NCBI RefSeq assembly: GCF_015706575.1
Contig: NW_024037063.1
Location: forward strand, 15,996,927 to 16,060,926
Length of the DNA: 64,000 nucleotides
Reading direction: 5' to 3'
From: Patiria miniata
Lineage: Eukaryota; Echinodermata; Asteroidea; Valvatida; Asterinidae
The position numbers and the translations under genes were made by a program. Below, in pieces: positions 11,840-23,400 of this stretch. The notes below the pieces were generated by a model. That model saw only the letters and a program-made list of their open reading frames with translations, was not told the DNA's origin and ran no database searches. Every line of letters starts with the position of its first letter. The first letter of the stretch is position 1.

Positions 11840-12355
11840 ATTCCTATTGGTTGAGAGCTCATCATGTAGCTTGTTTTAAACGTTTCAGACCGGCTGGCTG
11901 GTCTTAAATGCGTTTCCAGTTTCACATGAAATTTGGACTCTATTAAATCCAGTGCCTTTTACCATTTTATTGGTTTAACGTTCACAATCCTCATGCGCAC
12001 ATGCCTAACACTACCAGTGAGTCAGTATTTCATAGTCCTATATTCATGCTACACCGGCACAGCTGCGTTCTGTGCCATATTGCATAGTACATGCGACGCG
12101 CGCCAATTTCCATATAAGGAGTTGTTAACGACTTTTTGCGAGATGGATATTCCATAATATAGCCAGAGGGGTGTTTCAGAAAAACAGAAAGTAAAATCAC
12201 TGGAAAGTTTAAATAATTGATTTGGGGTTTTTTTTGGTTTTTTTTGACCAATAAGTTGGGTTTATTCGGACCGAGTAATAGGGTAATTATCAGCAACCAG
12301 ACTCCAACCAGTCTTAAACAAAGTGTTTAAAACAGGCCAAGCACACATTTATTAC
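11840..12355. mobile_element. CATAAATACC-family MITE, incomplete copy
   Basis: It shares long blocks with 44053-44470: 'attcctattggttgagagct', 'ggctggctggtct', 'cacaatcctcatgcgcac' and 'tttccatataaggagttgtt'. The right part ends in 'aaacaggccaagcacacatttattacctta', a variant of the GGGAATAAATATGTG family end. Terminal repeats are not intact. Confidence 0.65.
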
Positions 12356-12409
12356 CTTAGTTGCAAATACAGACTGATTAGGTGTAACATTCATCCATAT
12401 GATGTTGAG

Positions 12410-14372
12410 TGGCGGCGCTAAGGGGGGGGGGGGGATGGGGGCAAGTTTTGTCCTTGCCCCCCCCCCCCCCCCCAGTTTGCCCTGAACACTTTATGTACAA
12501 GTAGATTAATTGCTTTTCCACTTAAAAGCGGAAAAGCATTGTTTTTGTTCTGATAGACTTTGTACATGTTATATTAACCGCGGCACTTTGGACCTAAAAC
12601 AAACTCGTATTCTAATGAAACCTAGCATATATGTAAAAACTTGGTGGGTGGGTAGATAATGGTACTAGTACACAAAATCTGAAATGACGTCACGATGACG
12701 TCATTGGTAGATTTTTATGATTTTTAAAATATTTACAATTTTGTTCTGCTTACAAAATTTAACACTTTTATTCATCCGACTGGCTTCAAACATACTAAAT
12801 TCAAAATTCTTTTTGTATTAGGTTTGTTTTATGATAGGTATCTGCACATTATTTTTGAAAAAATGTATGACGTCACGATGACATCATCAAAAATGTGATT
12901 TTTTAAAACACTTATAAGGGTAAGACCGATTATCTTGAAACTTGGTGGGTAGGTAGATGGTCTTAATAGTATGCAAAATCTGAAGTGACGTCATGATGAC
13001 GTCATCACCAATTTTTACCCCTCAGCCGAGAGGCTCGAGGGGTATTGTCATCGCCTAGGGCGTCCGTCCGTATGTCGGTGCGTTCTGACCATACCCCCCT
13101 TGTGGGGTGATGTTCCTTTCAGGACACATCACCCCACTATTTTCACAATAGAAAAACATCACCCCAGAAGAGAATCTTTAGAAAAAGGGATAATGGGAAC
13201 ACAATGCTATCACCCCACAATTCCGTCTGGCTGGAGCGTCCGTAGGTCCGTCCGTATGTCCGTCCGGGCAGCTTGGTTTCCGGATGATAACTTGAGTTAG
13301 AAATGTTGTTTGGGATTGTAACTTTGGTAGGGGGTTGCCCTTAGGAGTAGGCAAGTTGGGATTGGTTTTGAGGTCAAAAGGTCAAAGGTCAAGGCCACCC
13401 TGGTGAGTTAAAGGCAAATAGTTTCCGGATGATAACTTGAGTTAGAAATGAGATTTTGGTGTCTAACTTTGGTAGGGGGTTGCCCTTGGGAGTGAGCAAG
13501 TTGGGATTGGTTTTGGGGTCCAAAGGTCAGGGTCACCGTGGTGAGTTAAAGGTAAATGGTTTCCGGATGATAACTTGAGTTAGAAATGAGATGTTGGTGT
13601 CTAACTTTGGTAGGGGGTTGCCCTTGGGAGTAGGCAAGTTGGGATTGGTTTTGGGGTCCAAAGGTCAAGGTCACCGTGGTGAGTTCAAGGTAAATGGTTT
13701 CCGGAGGATAACTTGAATTAGAAATGAAATTTTGGTGTCTAACTTCGGTAGAGGGTTGCCCATTGGTACAGGCATATTTGGATTGGTGCTGGGGTCAAAG
13801 GTCAAGGTCACCATGTTGAGTTAAAGGTTAATGGTTTCTGGATGATAACTTGACTCTGGCTGAGGGGTTTCAACAGCAACGCAGTTATTTTTTTCAATTA
13901 ATTTACCAACTTTTTTACATTTTTTCGTATTATTTGTAATGCGGAAATGCCTGTGTCTTGTTCATCGAACAGGCATAGCTCTTGTGGTTTTTTCTTTTTT
14001 TCTCCGCTATTCAGATTCATAAAATTTGGGGCCAATGAAAGCATTAAGACATTGGTACCTTAAACAACGCCACATATGCATTCATACAGCTGTAGATACT
14101 TGATAGTGTGCAGCCAACGTCCTTGTTCATCTGTAAATACATTTGTTATACACCATTGTGCAGTTTGATACATTTCTGATTCATGAAAACGACTACACTT
14201 CTAAGTTGCTCTAGTGGCTTATTTCCGGATCATTGACGATGGTATGCGCGCACGTACACAGGCTTGATATTTTTTTACTGCCCCAAAAAGTTATTTCCTT
14301 GCCCCCCAATTGCCCCCCCCCCCCCCCCCCCCCCCCCCGCCAAAAGTTTTTCTTTAGAGTCTGGCGCCGCCA
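12410..14372. mobile_element. Composite element bounded by TGGCGGCGC / GCGCCGCCA
   Basis: Inverted ends TGGCGGCGC and GCGCCGCCA are each followed inward by a long G- or C-run and 'ttgccccc'. ATGATGTTG occurs just outside both ends (12399-12407 and 14376-14384), a possible target duplication, although two and three bases intervene. Inside are TGACGTCA-rich sequence (12600-13020), a hairpin at 13025-13045, a satellite (13274-13855) and a hairpin terminus of the TGACGTCA family (13941-13985). It is probably a nest of several insertions. Confidence 0.5.
13274..13860 (+). repeat. About 138-bp tandem satellite, 4 copies
   Basis: Units begin 'tttccggatgataacttgag' at 13274, 13421, 13560, 13698 and 13835. 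The first interval is 147 bp and the others 137-139. Each contains 'gtagggggttgccctt' and 'ggtcaaaggtcaaggtcacc'. The last unit is diverged. Confidence 0.9.
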
Positions 14373-14513
14373 ATGATGATGTTGTTCCTTTCAATCATAA
14401 ATATGCCTAATGGAAAATAACTCTTGGAACATTAAAATTGCAGGGGCTTATATGACACATTGATTTACACATAATATTTGGATGTTGTACATAAAAAGAC
14501 AATGGCGTGTTAA

Positions 14514-14574
14514 CCAAGCGGCATTATCCGACTTAACTCCACCAAGTGGCATTAAGTCGGATAATGCCGCTTGG
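14514..14574. repeat. Perfect 23-bp hairpin
   Basis: The arms 14514-14536 (CCAAGCGGCATTATCCGACT plus TAA) and 14552-14574 are exact reverse complements around a 15-base loop. Pairing extends imperfectly outward (cgtgtta / caacgcg). Just downstream a 26-bp unit (tcaagagaataggattgtat...) is repeated twice at 14677-14728. Confidence 0.9.
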
Positions 14575-15204
14575 TCAACGCGCCATTCGTGGGTAAGAAT
14601 GGCCGGAGGGCAAAAATTCCAATCCACAAATGTCGGTTACCTTGGGCATTATCCTTTAAGTAATACTCAGTTCCCGTCAAGAGAATAGGATTGTATGTAC
14701 ATTCAAGAGAATAGGATTGTATGTACATTAATATCCCCATACCTAGAAATACCCGCACCGGTACCCCCGTTTACCTCACACTTTTGTTTGGCCAGTCCAT
14801 AGAAAATGCCACCAAAACAATCACAATGAAGCGTAAATAACATACCAACAATGTTTTGGCTCCAACTTTTGTTTGGCCAATCCATGGCCAACGCTGCCAG
14901 AGCATGTCACAAGCATCGTCAACAACATGGCCAACAAAATTCGCTCCACTATTTTGCATGAATGGAGTGACTTTGTTTTGTACAAATTAATACACAAGCT
15001 TTTTCTTATTGCGTAAGTTTAAAATGCATTGGTATGAATTGAATTGTATTGAGAATTTGTATTGTGAATAGTATGCTAACATAATGTTCTTACGTAACCA
15101 ATACGATGCCAAATTCTGGTTATACTTGATGTTTGTTGAAGTTTTAAGTTCCTTAGTACCTTATGGCAGGAAAAAAAGACACTAAAACGACATACAGAAC
15201 AAAG

Positions 15205-15435
15205 GGTGATTGGGTGTCAACACCATCAACCGACAATTTGAGAGTCGCAATAAACAGTTGTCGGTTGTGCATTTATAATTATAAATTCAACCGTGATTTT
15301 TTGAGTGGTAACAAATAAAACAAAATGGAAAAAAAAACCTTAACTATAAATCACACAGAAATAAAAGTAGATCGATGGTCAGCTTGATCACCCAATTCTA
15401 ACCAATTTAATATGTTGATCAAGCTGATGGGCATA
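15205..15435. mobile_element. Probable MITE with nested inverted repeats
   Basis: Outer sequences 'gggtgattgggtg' and 'gatcacccaattc' are inversely related. Inner pairs are caaccgacaa / ttgtcggttg and cagcttgatca / tgatcaagctg. No coding capacity. Exact ends uncertain. Confidence 0.45.
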
Positions 15436-15475
15436 TCCCAATAACATGTGTGTTTGTGCATGTTTATACATTAAG

Positions 15476-15631
15476 GTTGGAGAAAAGCTTGGTCGTTACG
15501 AGGTCGAGAAGCGACGAGCCATAGAGACTGAAGACTATGACCTTGCTAAGATCAAAAAGATACAAATGGAGGAGTATAGATTACAAATCTATCAACAGCT
15601 GGAGCTCAATGACCTACTGAAACTTAGTAAG
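15476..15631 (+). CDS. CEP104: CEP104 exon e: second UVR-like repeat of the coiled coil
   Basis: The exon is 52 codons in phase 0 at both ends, from VGEKLGRYEVEKRRAIETED through YDLAKIKKIQMEEYRLQIY to LELNDLLKLSK, with donor gtaaga. It matches vertebrate VGERLGRYEVEKRCAVEKED. It ends the well-conserved coiled coil. The next recognised exon is 28.2 kb downstream and also starts in phase 0, so an extra in-frame exon could lie between them unseen. Confidence 0.94.
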
Positions 15632-16169
15632 GTAAGATTTGCACTCTTAACTGTTTACTCTTACATCAGTATTTCAACATTTCACTTCACTCTCAACAGT
15701 GCTTCAATCGATAATGCAGACATGAGTAACTTCTAAAAGCTGCACTGTTGACTCCGCAAAAATGCTGCAAAGCCTTTGTTTTTGTTCTCATTCCTTTTCC
15801 TCTTCTTCCTCTTCTTTTTTTCTATCCCAAATCTTATAGACTTTGTACATGTCTTTCAAGATGATTCTGCTTTGTCATTCATCATTCAATAGTAGCATTG
15901 ACATAGTCCCTATAGCAAAGTTGTGTCTTGACAAGTGATGTCATAATGATGCCATGTACCATGTGATGTTATCATAAATGCATTTTTCAAAGACCTATTT
16001 CTAGAGAACCATTGCATTGAAACTTTTTATGTTTATAGATAGGGATGTGTTATGAAAAATCGAGGTGACGTCTTCACATGATTTTATATAGATTTCTGAA
16101 ATTTTGAAGATTATCGCCATATTTCATGCACATAACATGCTAAATTCAAAAACAAATTTTGTATATATA
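15632..16169. other. Start of the 28-kb CEP104 intron; TGACGTCA-family remnant
   Basis: From about 15900 there are diverged reverse-orientation blocks of the TGACGTCA family ('gtgatgtcataatgatg', 'tagggatgtgttat'). Confidence 0.5.
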
Positions 16170-16438
16170 GGCCATCAGCCTCGGTCCAAAATTTTGGCCA
16201 CCGGTATCAAATGAGGGGAATAATCGTCATATAGTGTTTTTTGGCAAGGTATACACCTCCAGAGTTGGAAAATATGTGATAGCATTGCAGTGGTGGCAGC
16301 TTTTTGGGTGTTATCACCCTTTTTCAAAATGTCCATCAAAATGCTTGTTACCACTCTAGGGGCAGTATACCTTGCGCATGGGCACTATAATCATTTATGC
16401 CCTGATTTGATACTGACCAAACCCCCAGGCTGATGGCC
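16170..16438. mobile_element. MITE with GGCCATCAGCCT ends (269 bp)
   Basis: GGCCATCAGCCT at the left and AGGCTGATGGCC at the right are exact inverses. A second inner pair is 'ggcaaggtatac' / 'gtataccttgc'. It is inserted in TGACGTCA-family sequence whose 'tatata ... ggtataaat' continues on both sides. The GGCC ends recall the Harbinger MITE, but the sequence is otherwise unrelated. Confidence 0.75.
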
Positions 16439-16800
16439 TTAGGTATAAATACCTGTAGATAGTTTTACAAAAATGTGTGAAGTCACGATGACGTCATCAA
16501 AAATGTGATTTTAAAACACATAAGGGAAGGTTTGATTGTCATAAAACTGAGTGAGAATTAGATAATGTTACTTGTATGCAAAATTTATGTGACGTCAAGA
16601 TGAAGTCATCAACTGATTTTTAATAAATGTTTAAAGTTTTGTATTTTTTGGCTTACAGCAAAATTCTACATTAAATGCATTTTGTATATGAAATTATCAT
16701 TTACTTGACTGCACATCGCCAATAAAAGCATAAACTCATGATAAATAATGCGGAAAAGCCCTATGTTCTGTTCACACAAACTGAAATTTGTATCCTTGTG
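16439..16800 (-). repeat. TGACGTCA-family copy, reverse orientation
   Basis: It contains 'acgatgacgtcatcaaaaatgtgattt' type blocks and ends in 'aatgcggaaaagccctatgttctgttca', the conserved family terminus before its hairpin. The hairpin's second arm is missing. Confidence 0.6.
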
Positions 16801-18580
16801 GAGACATTTCTTTGTTCTCGGGTAGTAAAGTTTTCGAGTTTGGAAGTGAAGTTTCAAAAAGCTCTTATTTCAACCAGATTAATTTTCTTGGTTGAAATTC
16901 GGATGTAATATCCCTTTTCTAAAACTCTTCCATTTGTGACACATCAACCAACCTTGGAAATTCCTAGTTTTTGAGTAAAAATCCATATATCTATTTCGTG
17001 AAAACCTTGTGGAGACGTACCGGTATTCATCTATAGAAATTGCCCTGTGGAGACGCATACAATCTTTCGTTCCCTATTGTGTGCACGTCTCCAGAGGGCA
17101 CGGTATATCAGATCTCAAACAGACATAGACCTCCAGTTTTATTGATAAATGTACTGTATTTCACTCATAAGCAATTACACAAATGTACGTGGAATCTACA
17201 CATTGAGATTTGACGGTTTGCATGGTGAAGGGTAATGATAAGGTAAGTTGTTGTGGTAGCACCATGTGGCAAAAACTCTCTTGTGAGTATGTGAGGTTCT
17301 TAAAAGAACCGGGAGTACTCAACGTTTCGGACAGTATGCTCTGCCCTACTCCGCCACCGCATCAGTCCCATTAGATCTACCAGTGCCCTTGCATCCTTGG
17401 AGGGGGCAGATTTCCTACTGCCCGTGACCAGCCCAGCTCTAGTGTTTCCAGAGCTGATTACGGAAAGATTCAGTAGCTCACCCTATCCTCTAGCAACCAC
17501 GCCTTCAAAGAATCAAGAGGGACTGGTCACGTGAAAGGGTTTAACCAATAAAAGGGAAAAAGAGTCCAATTTTCATACGAGTCTGATTTTCATATGACAC
17601 CGGTCGTCGTACGGTACGCATGCCTAGCCGAGTAAGCAGACCACGCTGCGCGCACTGCATGCATGCTACAACCAGCGCTGCAGTCAGTGTGGGCCACCTG
17701 GGCTGAGGTGACGGCCGGATGGACTCACTGAAGAATACACAGCGGGGAGCTCTTGGAAGTTCACCGACTTTGTCATCGATGTCTTTAAACTCTTTATTAA
17801 TCACCTTACGTTTCTTTTATTTCATAAACTCAGGTGCTGTATATAATAGACATTGAATTTGCAATTCCTATTTTTTACTGACAAATCGCCCATTTGCAAA
17901 TCGGTATACCTGCACAGAAAGCATTATAGAACACAATGGGGTGTTTAGAAACGAAAGCACTTACTTCCGGGTTGGCGTTATTAATGAAAACACTTACTTT
18001 CGGGGTTTTTTTTGGGGGGGGGGGGGGCTTTTACGGGTACCCGGGTACCCGGTTCCAGTCAAAACCGTAAACAGACAGGCCTACGCTTCACCATTTGCAT
18101 CCCACGGCCTGCATGAGTACCCTTGGTTTGCATCTCTCTCACGCTTCATCGCTTTTAGGCACATTGTAACCCCACTTCACCTGACAACGAGCAGAGCATA
18201 TGGTCTGGACATTAACACCGTTTATTCTTTTGACAACCACACAAAAGAGATTTTGCCACATGATACTACCGCAAAAACTTACCTGATTAATCTACACATT
18301 GTAAAAATATATATAATATTTTGATATGGTGGCAGGACTCAAATTTTTTTTATGATATTGACTTTTCCAGAGACTTTCAGAAAATGCATATTTTTTTTAT
18401 TGAATTGTTTGTCTTTGTACATTTTTAATAGCACTCTTTGATTAGCATTGTTGTTGATTAAAACATTAGTGGAGGAAGTATGTCAGGACAAATTTTCAAA
18501 AAAGTATTAGATGTGTCTGGTTTTATGTCATCTTTTTTGTTTATTTTGCAAGAATCTGTTCTGGCCTCCAAAGAATGTAA
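16801..18580. other. Intron; no element assigned, two weak signals
   Basis: 'gtactcaacgtttcggacag' (about 17311) is, in reverse, the CCGAAACGTTGAG phrase often seen at the tails of Penelope-like elements, but no RT remains beside it. At 18553-18576 a 24-base segment has a good acceptor and donor (see findings). G-run near 18015. Confidence 0.4.
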
Positions 18581-20435
18581 GTACATGTACTCCATTCCTT
18601 TTTTTTACTTGGCCACTAGCATGCACTGTCACCTATAAACACGTACTCTGCTTCTTGTTTTAATTCCTTTGCTGAGATTAAAACTAATAATCAAATTAAA
18701 CTTGTACTTTAAATCAATGTTGTCTGCTGTCCACTAGAATTGGATCCATATTGGGTAATGGGACTCATCCCCTATCATCCTTTGGTTTTGCTTTGGTTCT
18801 TCTTTCTTTTTTGGTGTTTTTTTTTTTCTAAAGACAACTCAGTGCTGCTTTTCTTTTAAGCAGAACAATGCACAAACTTGAAATTTACTATGAAAATCAA
18901 CCCTGAAACAAATATATTCATACAATCGTAACCTCATCATGAGGTCATAACATCAAATTACAAGCAAATTAGGACAAATTACAAGTTCAGAATTTGACAA
19001 AATACAGTGTGAGTGCATTGCTCATTTTTTTTTGAGGTGATTTCTTGCCTTTTTTTCCAGGGTTACCGGAAGTGCAATGATAAGGCCAAAAAAAAAAGTT
19101 CTGCTCCAAATTAAATGGCATTGGAAAATAGGGCAGGTAGGTAGGGATTTTTTTTGGGGGGGGGGCAAATTTTTTTGTGTACAATCATAAGGAGGCGTCT
19201 GCGTGTAGTCAAGGGTAAAAGATAGTATTTGGGGTTTTTTTTATTCTCATTTTTCCCATAAAAAAAATGGGGTAGGGGCTGTCAGAATAGGGTAGGTAGG
19301 GAAACTGGAAGCAGAACTTTTTTGGGGGGGCCTAAATGAATATAAATTGAAAACGATCAGTGGGGATGCACATAAAAATGTCGTGATGTCTTCATCACTC
19401 GAGGGAATGCCCACTAGCGGCATGTACATTGTATTATGAAACTAGATTTGTTTTATTTGCTTAAGCCCCAGTCACACATTTACGGTTGGAGCTACGAATA
19501 TCCACAATTTACCAAGAATCAATCAATCATGATGAACTGTTGAGATTCGTGGATCAAGATGGATAGCCACGACTGTCCTAAGGTTTCTCTACAAATACAC
19601 CACAGTTTGTCAAGAATATGGATGGATTGTTGAGGAATTTCGAGGGTACTACTAAGAATTATGACGTTAATGCCACGGTTGTCTGCAATTGGGCCACAGA
19701 TGCCCTAGATTCTACGAATAAAGCATACATACCGTATTCGTAGTACAACCTTACCAGAATCCTGGCATATCCGTAGGACATTCGTAGCAAATTCGTAGAG
19801 ATTTCTACCACGAATGAGTTACAAATCTCCAAAAGTATATAAGAATAGCCACGAATAATACTACAAATTAGTTTTCAAAGATGTCTTGCAAAGAAGTAGT
19901 CTGGTCCTCATCTGGTCAACTAGTGTAAAGAAATAGTGGGGTTTAGGAAACACGCTTTAGTCAAGATTGCAAAAATGGCGACGTCCATGACGATGGACAC
20001 GAGAGAGGAAAGGGGTGGATTTGATGGATAATTCATGTTGTTAAGTCAGCTGCTGGCAAGCTGAGTCCTTTTTAGAAGTATCCAAGAATTGTGCAGGGAG
20101 CGGTTCATAGGGACGGCCATTGAGCTGATATAGCTCCAGAAGTATGGGGGCGAGCATGAACCCGACTAGTGCCATGGCAGTGTTCCATTCAGCAGCGTGC
20201 TTGCAGAATCTAGTGCACTGTGACACTGATGCTGGGTTTCATCGTGTCCGCAAGTATGTACCCGCACTATGAATGATGTTCAAAGAACATTCTTTTATAA
20301 TGGAATTTACTTATTCTGTGACACCGATTCATTGAGGTTTTGTGACTTTCTACTCCAACATTTTCTCACTTCTTCTGTTATGAATGTTTTTGAATTCAGA
20401 AAACTTTAGGATTAGGAGACTTTTGGAGTAATTAT
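18581..20435 (+). repeat. Tandem segmental duplication, copy A (1855 bp)
   Basis: It is followed directly by copy B (20436-24780). Both begin gtacatgtactccattcc and end ttttggagtaattat. I see about six substitutions and a few homopolymer length changes over 1.85 kb. The unit contains a region with many TTCGTAG/CTACGAA motifs, the phrase 'agccccagtcacacatttac' and a short - strand ORF (20041-20226, 61 codons) of unknown identity. Confidence 0.95.
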
Positions 20436-23400
20436 GTACATGTACTCCATTCCTTTTTTTTTACTTGGCCACTAGCATGCACTGTCACCTATAAACACGT
20501 ACTCTGCTTCTTGTTTTAATTCCTTTGCTGAGATTAAAACTAATAATCAAATTAAACTAGTACTTTAAATCAATGTTGTCTGCTGTCCACTAGAATTGGA
20601 TCCATATTGGGTAATGGGACTCATCCCCTATCATCCTTTGGTTTTGCTTTGGTTCTTCTTTCTTTTTTGGTGTTTTTTTTTTTTTCTAAAGACAACTCAG
20701 TGCTGCTTTTCTTTTAAGCAGAACAATGCACAAACTTGAAATTTACTATGAAAATCAACCCTGAAACAAATATATTCATACAATCGTAACCTCATCATGA
20801 GGTCATAACATCAAATTACAAGCAAATTAGGACAAATTACAAGTTCAGAATTTGACAAAATACAGTGTGAGTGCATTGCTCATTTTTTTTTGAGGTGATT
20901 TCTTGCCTTTTTTTCCAGGGTTACCGGAAGTGCAATGATAAGGCCAAAAAAAAAAAGTTCTGCTCCAAATTAAATGGCATTGGAAAATAGGGCAGGTAGG
21001 TAGGGATTTTTTTTGGGGGGGGGGCAAATTTTTTTGTGTACAATCATAAGGAGGCGTCTGCGTGTAGTCAAGGATAAAAGATAGTATTTGGGGTTTTTTT
21101 TATTCTCATTTTTCCCATAAAAAAAATGGGGTAGGGGCTGTCAGAATAGGGTAGGTAGGGAAACTGGAAGCAGAACTTTTTTGGGGGGGCCTAAATGAAT
21201 ATAAATTGAAAACTAGAAATGTGTTTGTGGACAAACACAAGCTGTTTCGGATATTTGAAATACTCTGTGCACGTGACGAACAATCAGTGACGTCACTGTA
21301 TATGTCATCTATAAAAGCACATTATGTCAAGTAAAACCAAATCGAACATTATAGTTCTGTAGATATAGGCCTATAAAAGAATAAAATGCCCCTTTAAGGG
21401 ACGTCACATGACATTTGATGACGACGTCACTTCAATTTTCATCTATAAACCATCCCTGTGAATGTGCATACCAAGTTTTAATCCAATCGGACTTGTACTT
21501 TCGAAGTTATAGCGATTCGAAGAAATGCTCATTTAATGTCACGTCGCGTGACACATGATGACGTCATCGTTATGAACTCACTGGGGACCACCTTAGGCTG
21601 CTGGTCTTACTAGTGTCTGACAAGTGTAAAGTCAATCAGACATACATGTATAGAAGTGTTCCAAGTCTAACATGAATCGCATTTACGAAAGTGCCAAAGT
21701 AGAGTGTTTTAAAACGTGTACAAACCCTATGGGGACAATGCATCTTTAATGTAACGTAACCTGAAACCTTATGATGTCACGATCACGAATTTCTTCTAGG
21801 ACCATCTGTGGGTAGTGGTCTAAGTGTGTACCAAGTGTAACGTCGATCGGATTTACGAAAGTGCCGGAATGGAGCATTTTAAAACATGTACAAACCCTAT
21901 GGGGAAAAATGCACCTTTAATGTGACGTAACCTAACACTTAATGACGTCACGATCACGAATTTCGTCTAGGACCATCTGTGGGTGGTGGTCTAAGTATGA
22001 ATTAAGTTTAAAGTCGATCGGATTTACGAAGATGCCAAACTGGAGTGTTTTAAAACGTGTACAAACCCTATGGGGAAAAATGCATCTTTAATGTAACGTA
22101 ACCTGAAACCTTATGATGTCACGATCACGAATTTCTTCTAGGACTATCTGTGGGTGATGGTCTAAGTGTGTACCAAGTGTAACGTCGATCGGATTTACGA
22201 AAGTGCCGGAATGGAGCATTTTAAAACATGTACAAACCCTATGGGGAAAAAAGCACCTTTAATGTGACGTAGCCAGACACTTAATGACGTCACGATCACG
22301 AATTTCGTCTAGGACCATCTGTGGGTGGTGGTCTAAGTATGAATTAAGTTTAAAGTCGATCGGATTTACGAAGATGCCAAACTGGAGTGTTTTAAAACGT
22401 GTACAAAACATATGGGGAAAAATGCATCTTTAATTTGACGTAACCTGACACCTGATGACGTCACGATCACAAATTTCTTCTAGGACCATCTGTGGGTGGT
22501 GGTCTAAGTATGTACGAAGTCTGAAATCGATCGGATTTAAAAAAGTGGCAAAGTGGACTGGCTGAAGAAACGTGTGTTAAACTTATGGAGAAAAAGTCTG
22601 AAAAAGGAGAAAAAAAAAAAAAAAGAAAAAAAAAAATCTTAACGAAAACAAGAGCTGTTTCGGTGTGTCACCGAAACAGCTAATTATGTACATCTCAAGT
22701 TACAACCAAATCGAACATTTTAGTTCTGTAGATATAGACCTATAAAAGAATAAAATTCGCCTTTAAGGGACTTCACATGACATTTGATGATGATTTCACT
22801 TCAATTTCTATCTATAACACATCCATGTGAATATGCATACCAAGTTTTAACCCAATCAGACTTGTATTTCCGAAGTTTCTTTAAAGAAAAACGTATACAA
22901 AACCAATAGGGAAACAATGCATCTTTAATGTGATGTAACCTGACACCTCATGACGCCAAGATGACGAATTTCTTCTAGGACCATCTATGGGTAGTGGTCT
23001 AAGTGTGTACTAAGTATTTAAGTCGATCAAACTTACGAAAGTGCCAAAGTGGAGCGTTTTAAAATGTGTACAAAACCTTTGGGGAAAATATGCATCTTTA
23101 ATGTAAAGTAACGTGACACCTGATGACGTCACGATCACAAATTTCTTCAAGGACCACCGGTGGGTGATGGTCTAAGTGTGTACTAAGTGTAACGTTGATC
23201 GGATTAACGAAAGTGCCGAAATGGAGCGTTTTAAAACATGTACAAACCCTATGGGGAAAAATGCATCTTTAATGTCACGTAACCTGACACTTAATGACGT
23301 CACGATCACGAATTTCGTCTAGGACCATCTGTGGGTGGTGGTCTAACTATGAATCAAGTTTAAAGTTGATCGGATTAACGAAGATGCCAAACTGAAGTGT

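Noticed and set aside
13274-13860. CRISPR-like array
   Set aside because: The units are contiguous 138-bp satellite copies with no unique spacers, and the sequence is animal DNA.
17280-17350. Third Penelope-like element
   Set aside because: Only a short CCGAAACGTTGAG-like phrase is present, with no RT or endonuclease remains nearby.
20041-20226. 61-codon - strand ORF (repeated at 24386-24571) as a host gene
   Set aside because: It is retained in both copies because the duplication is recent; there is no recognisable domain. It could be a piece of a transposon gene, but I cannot show this.
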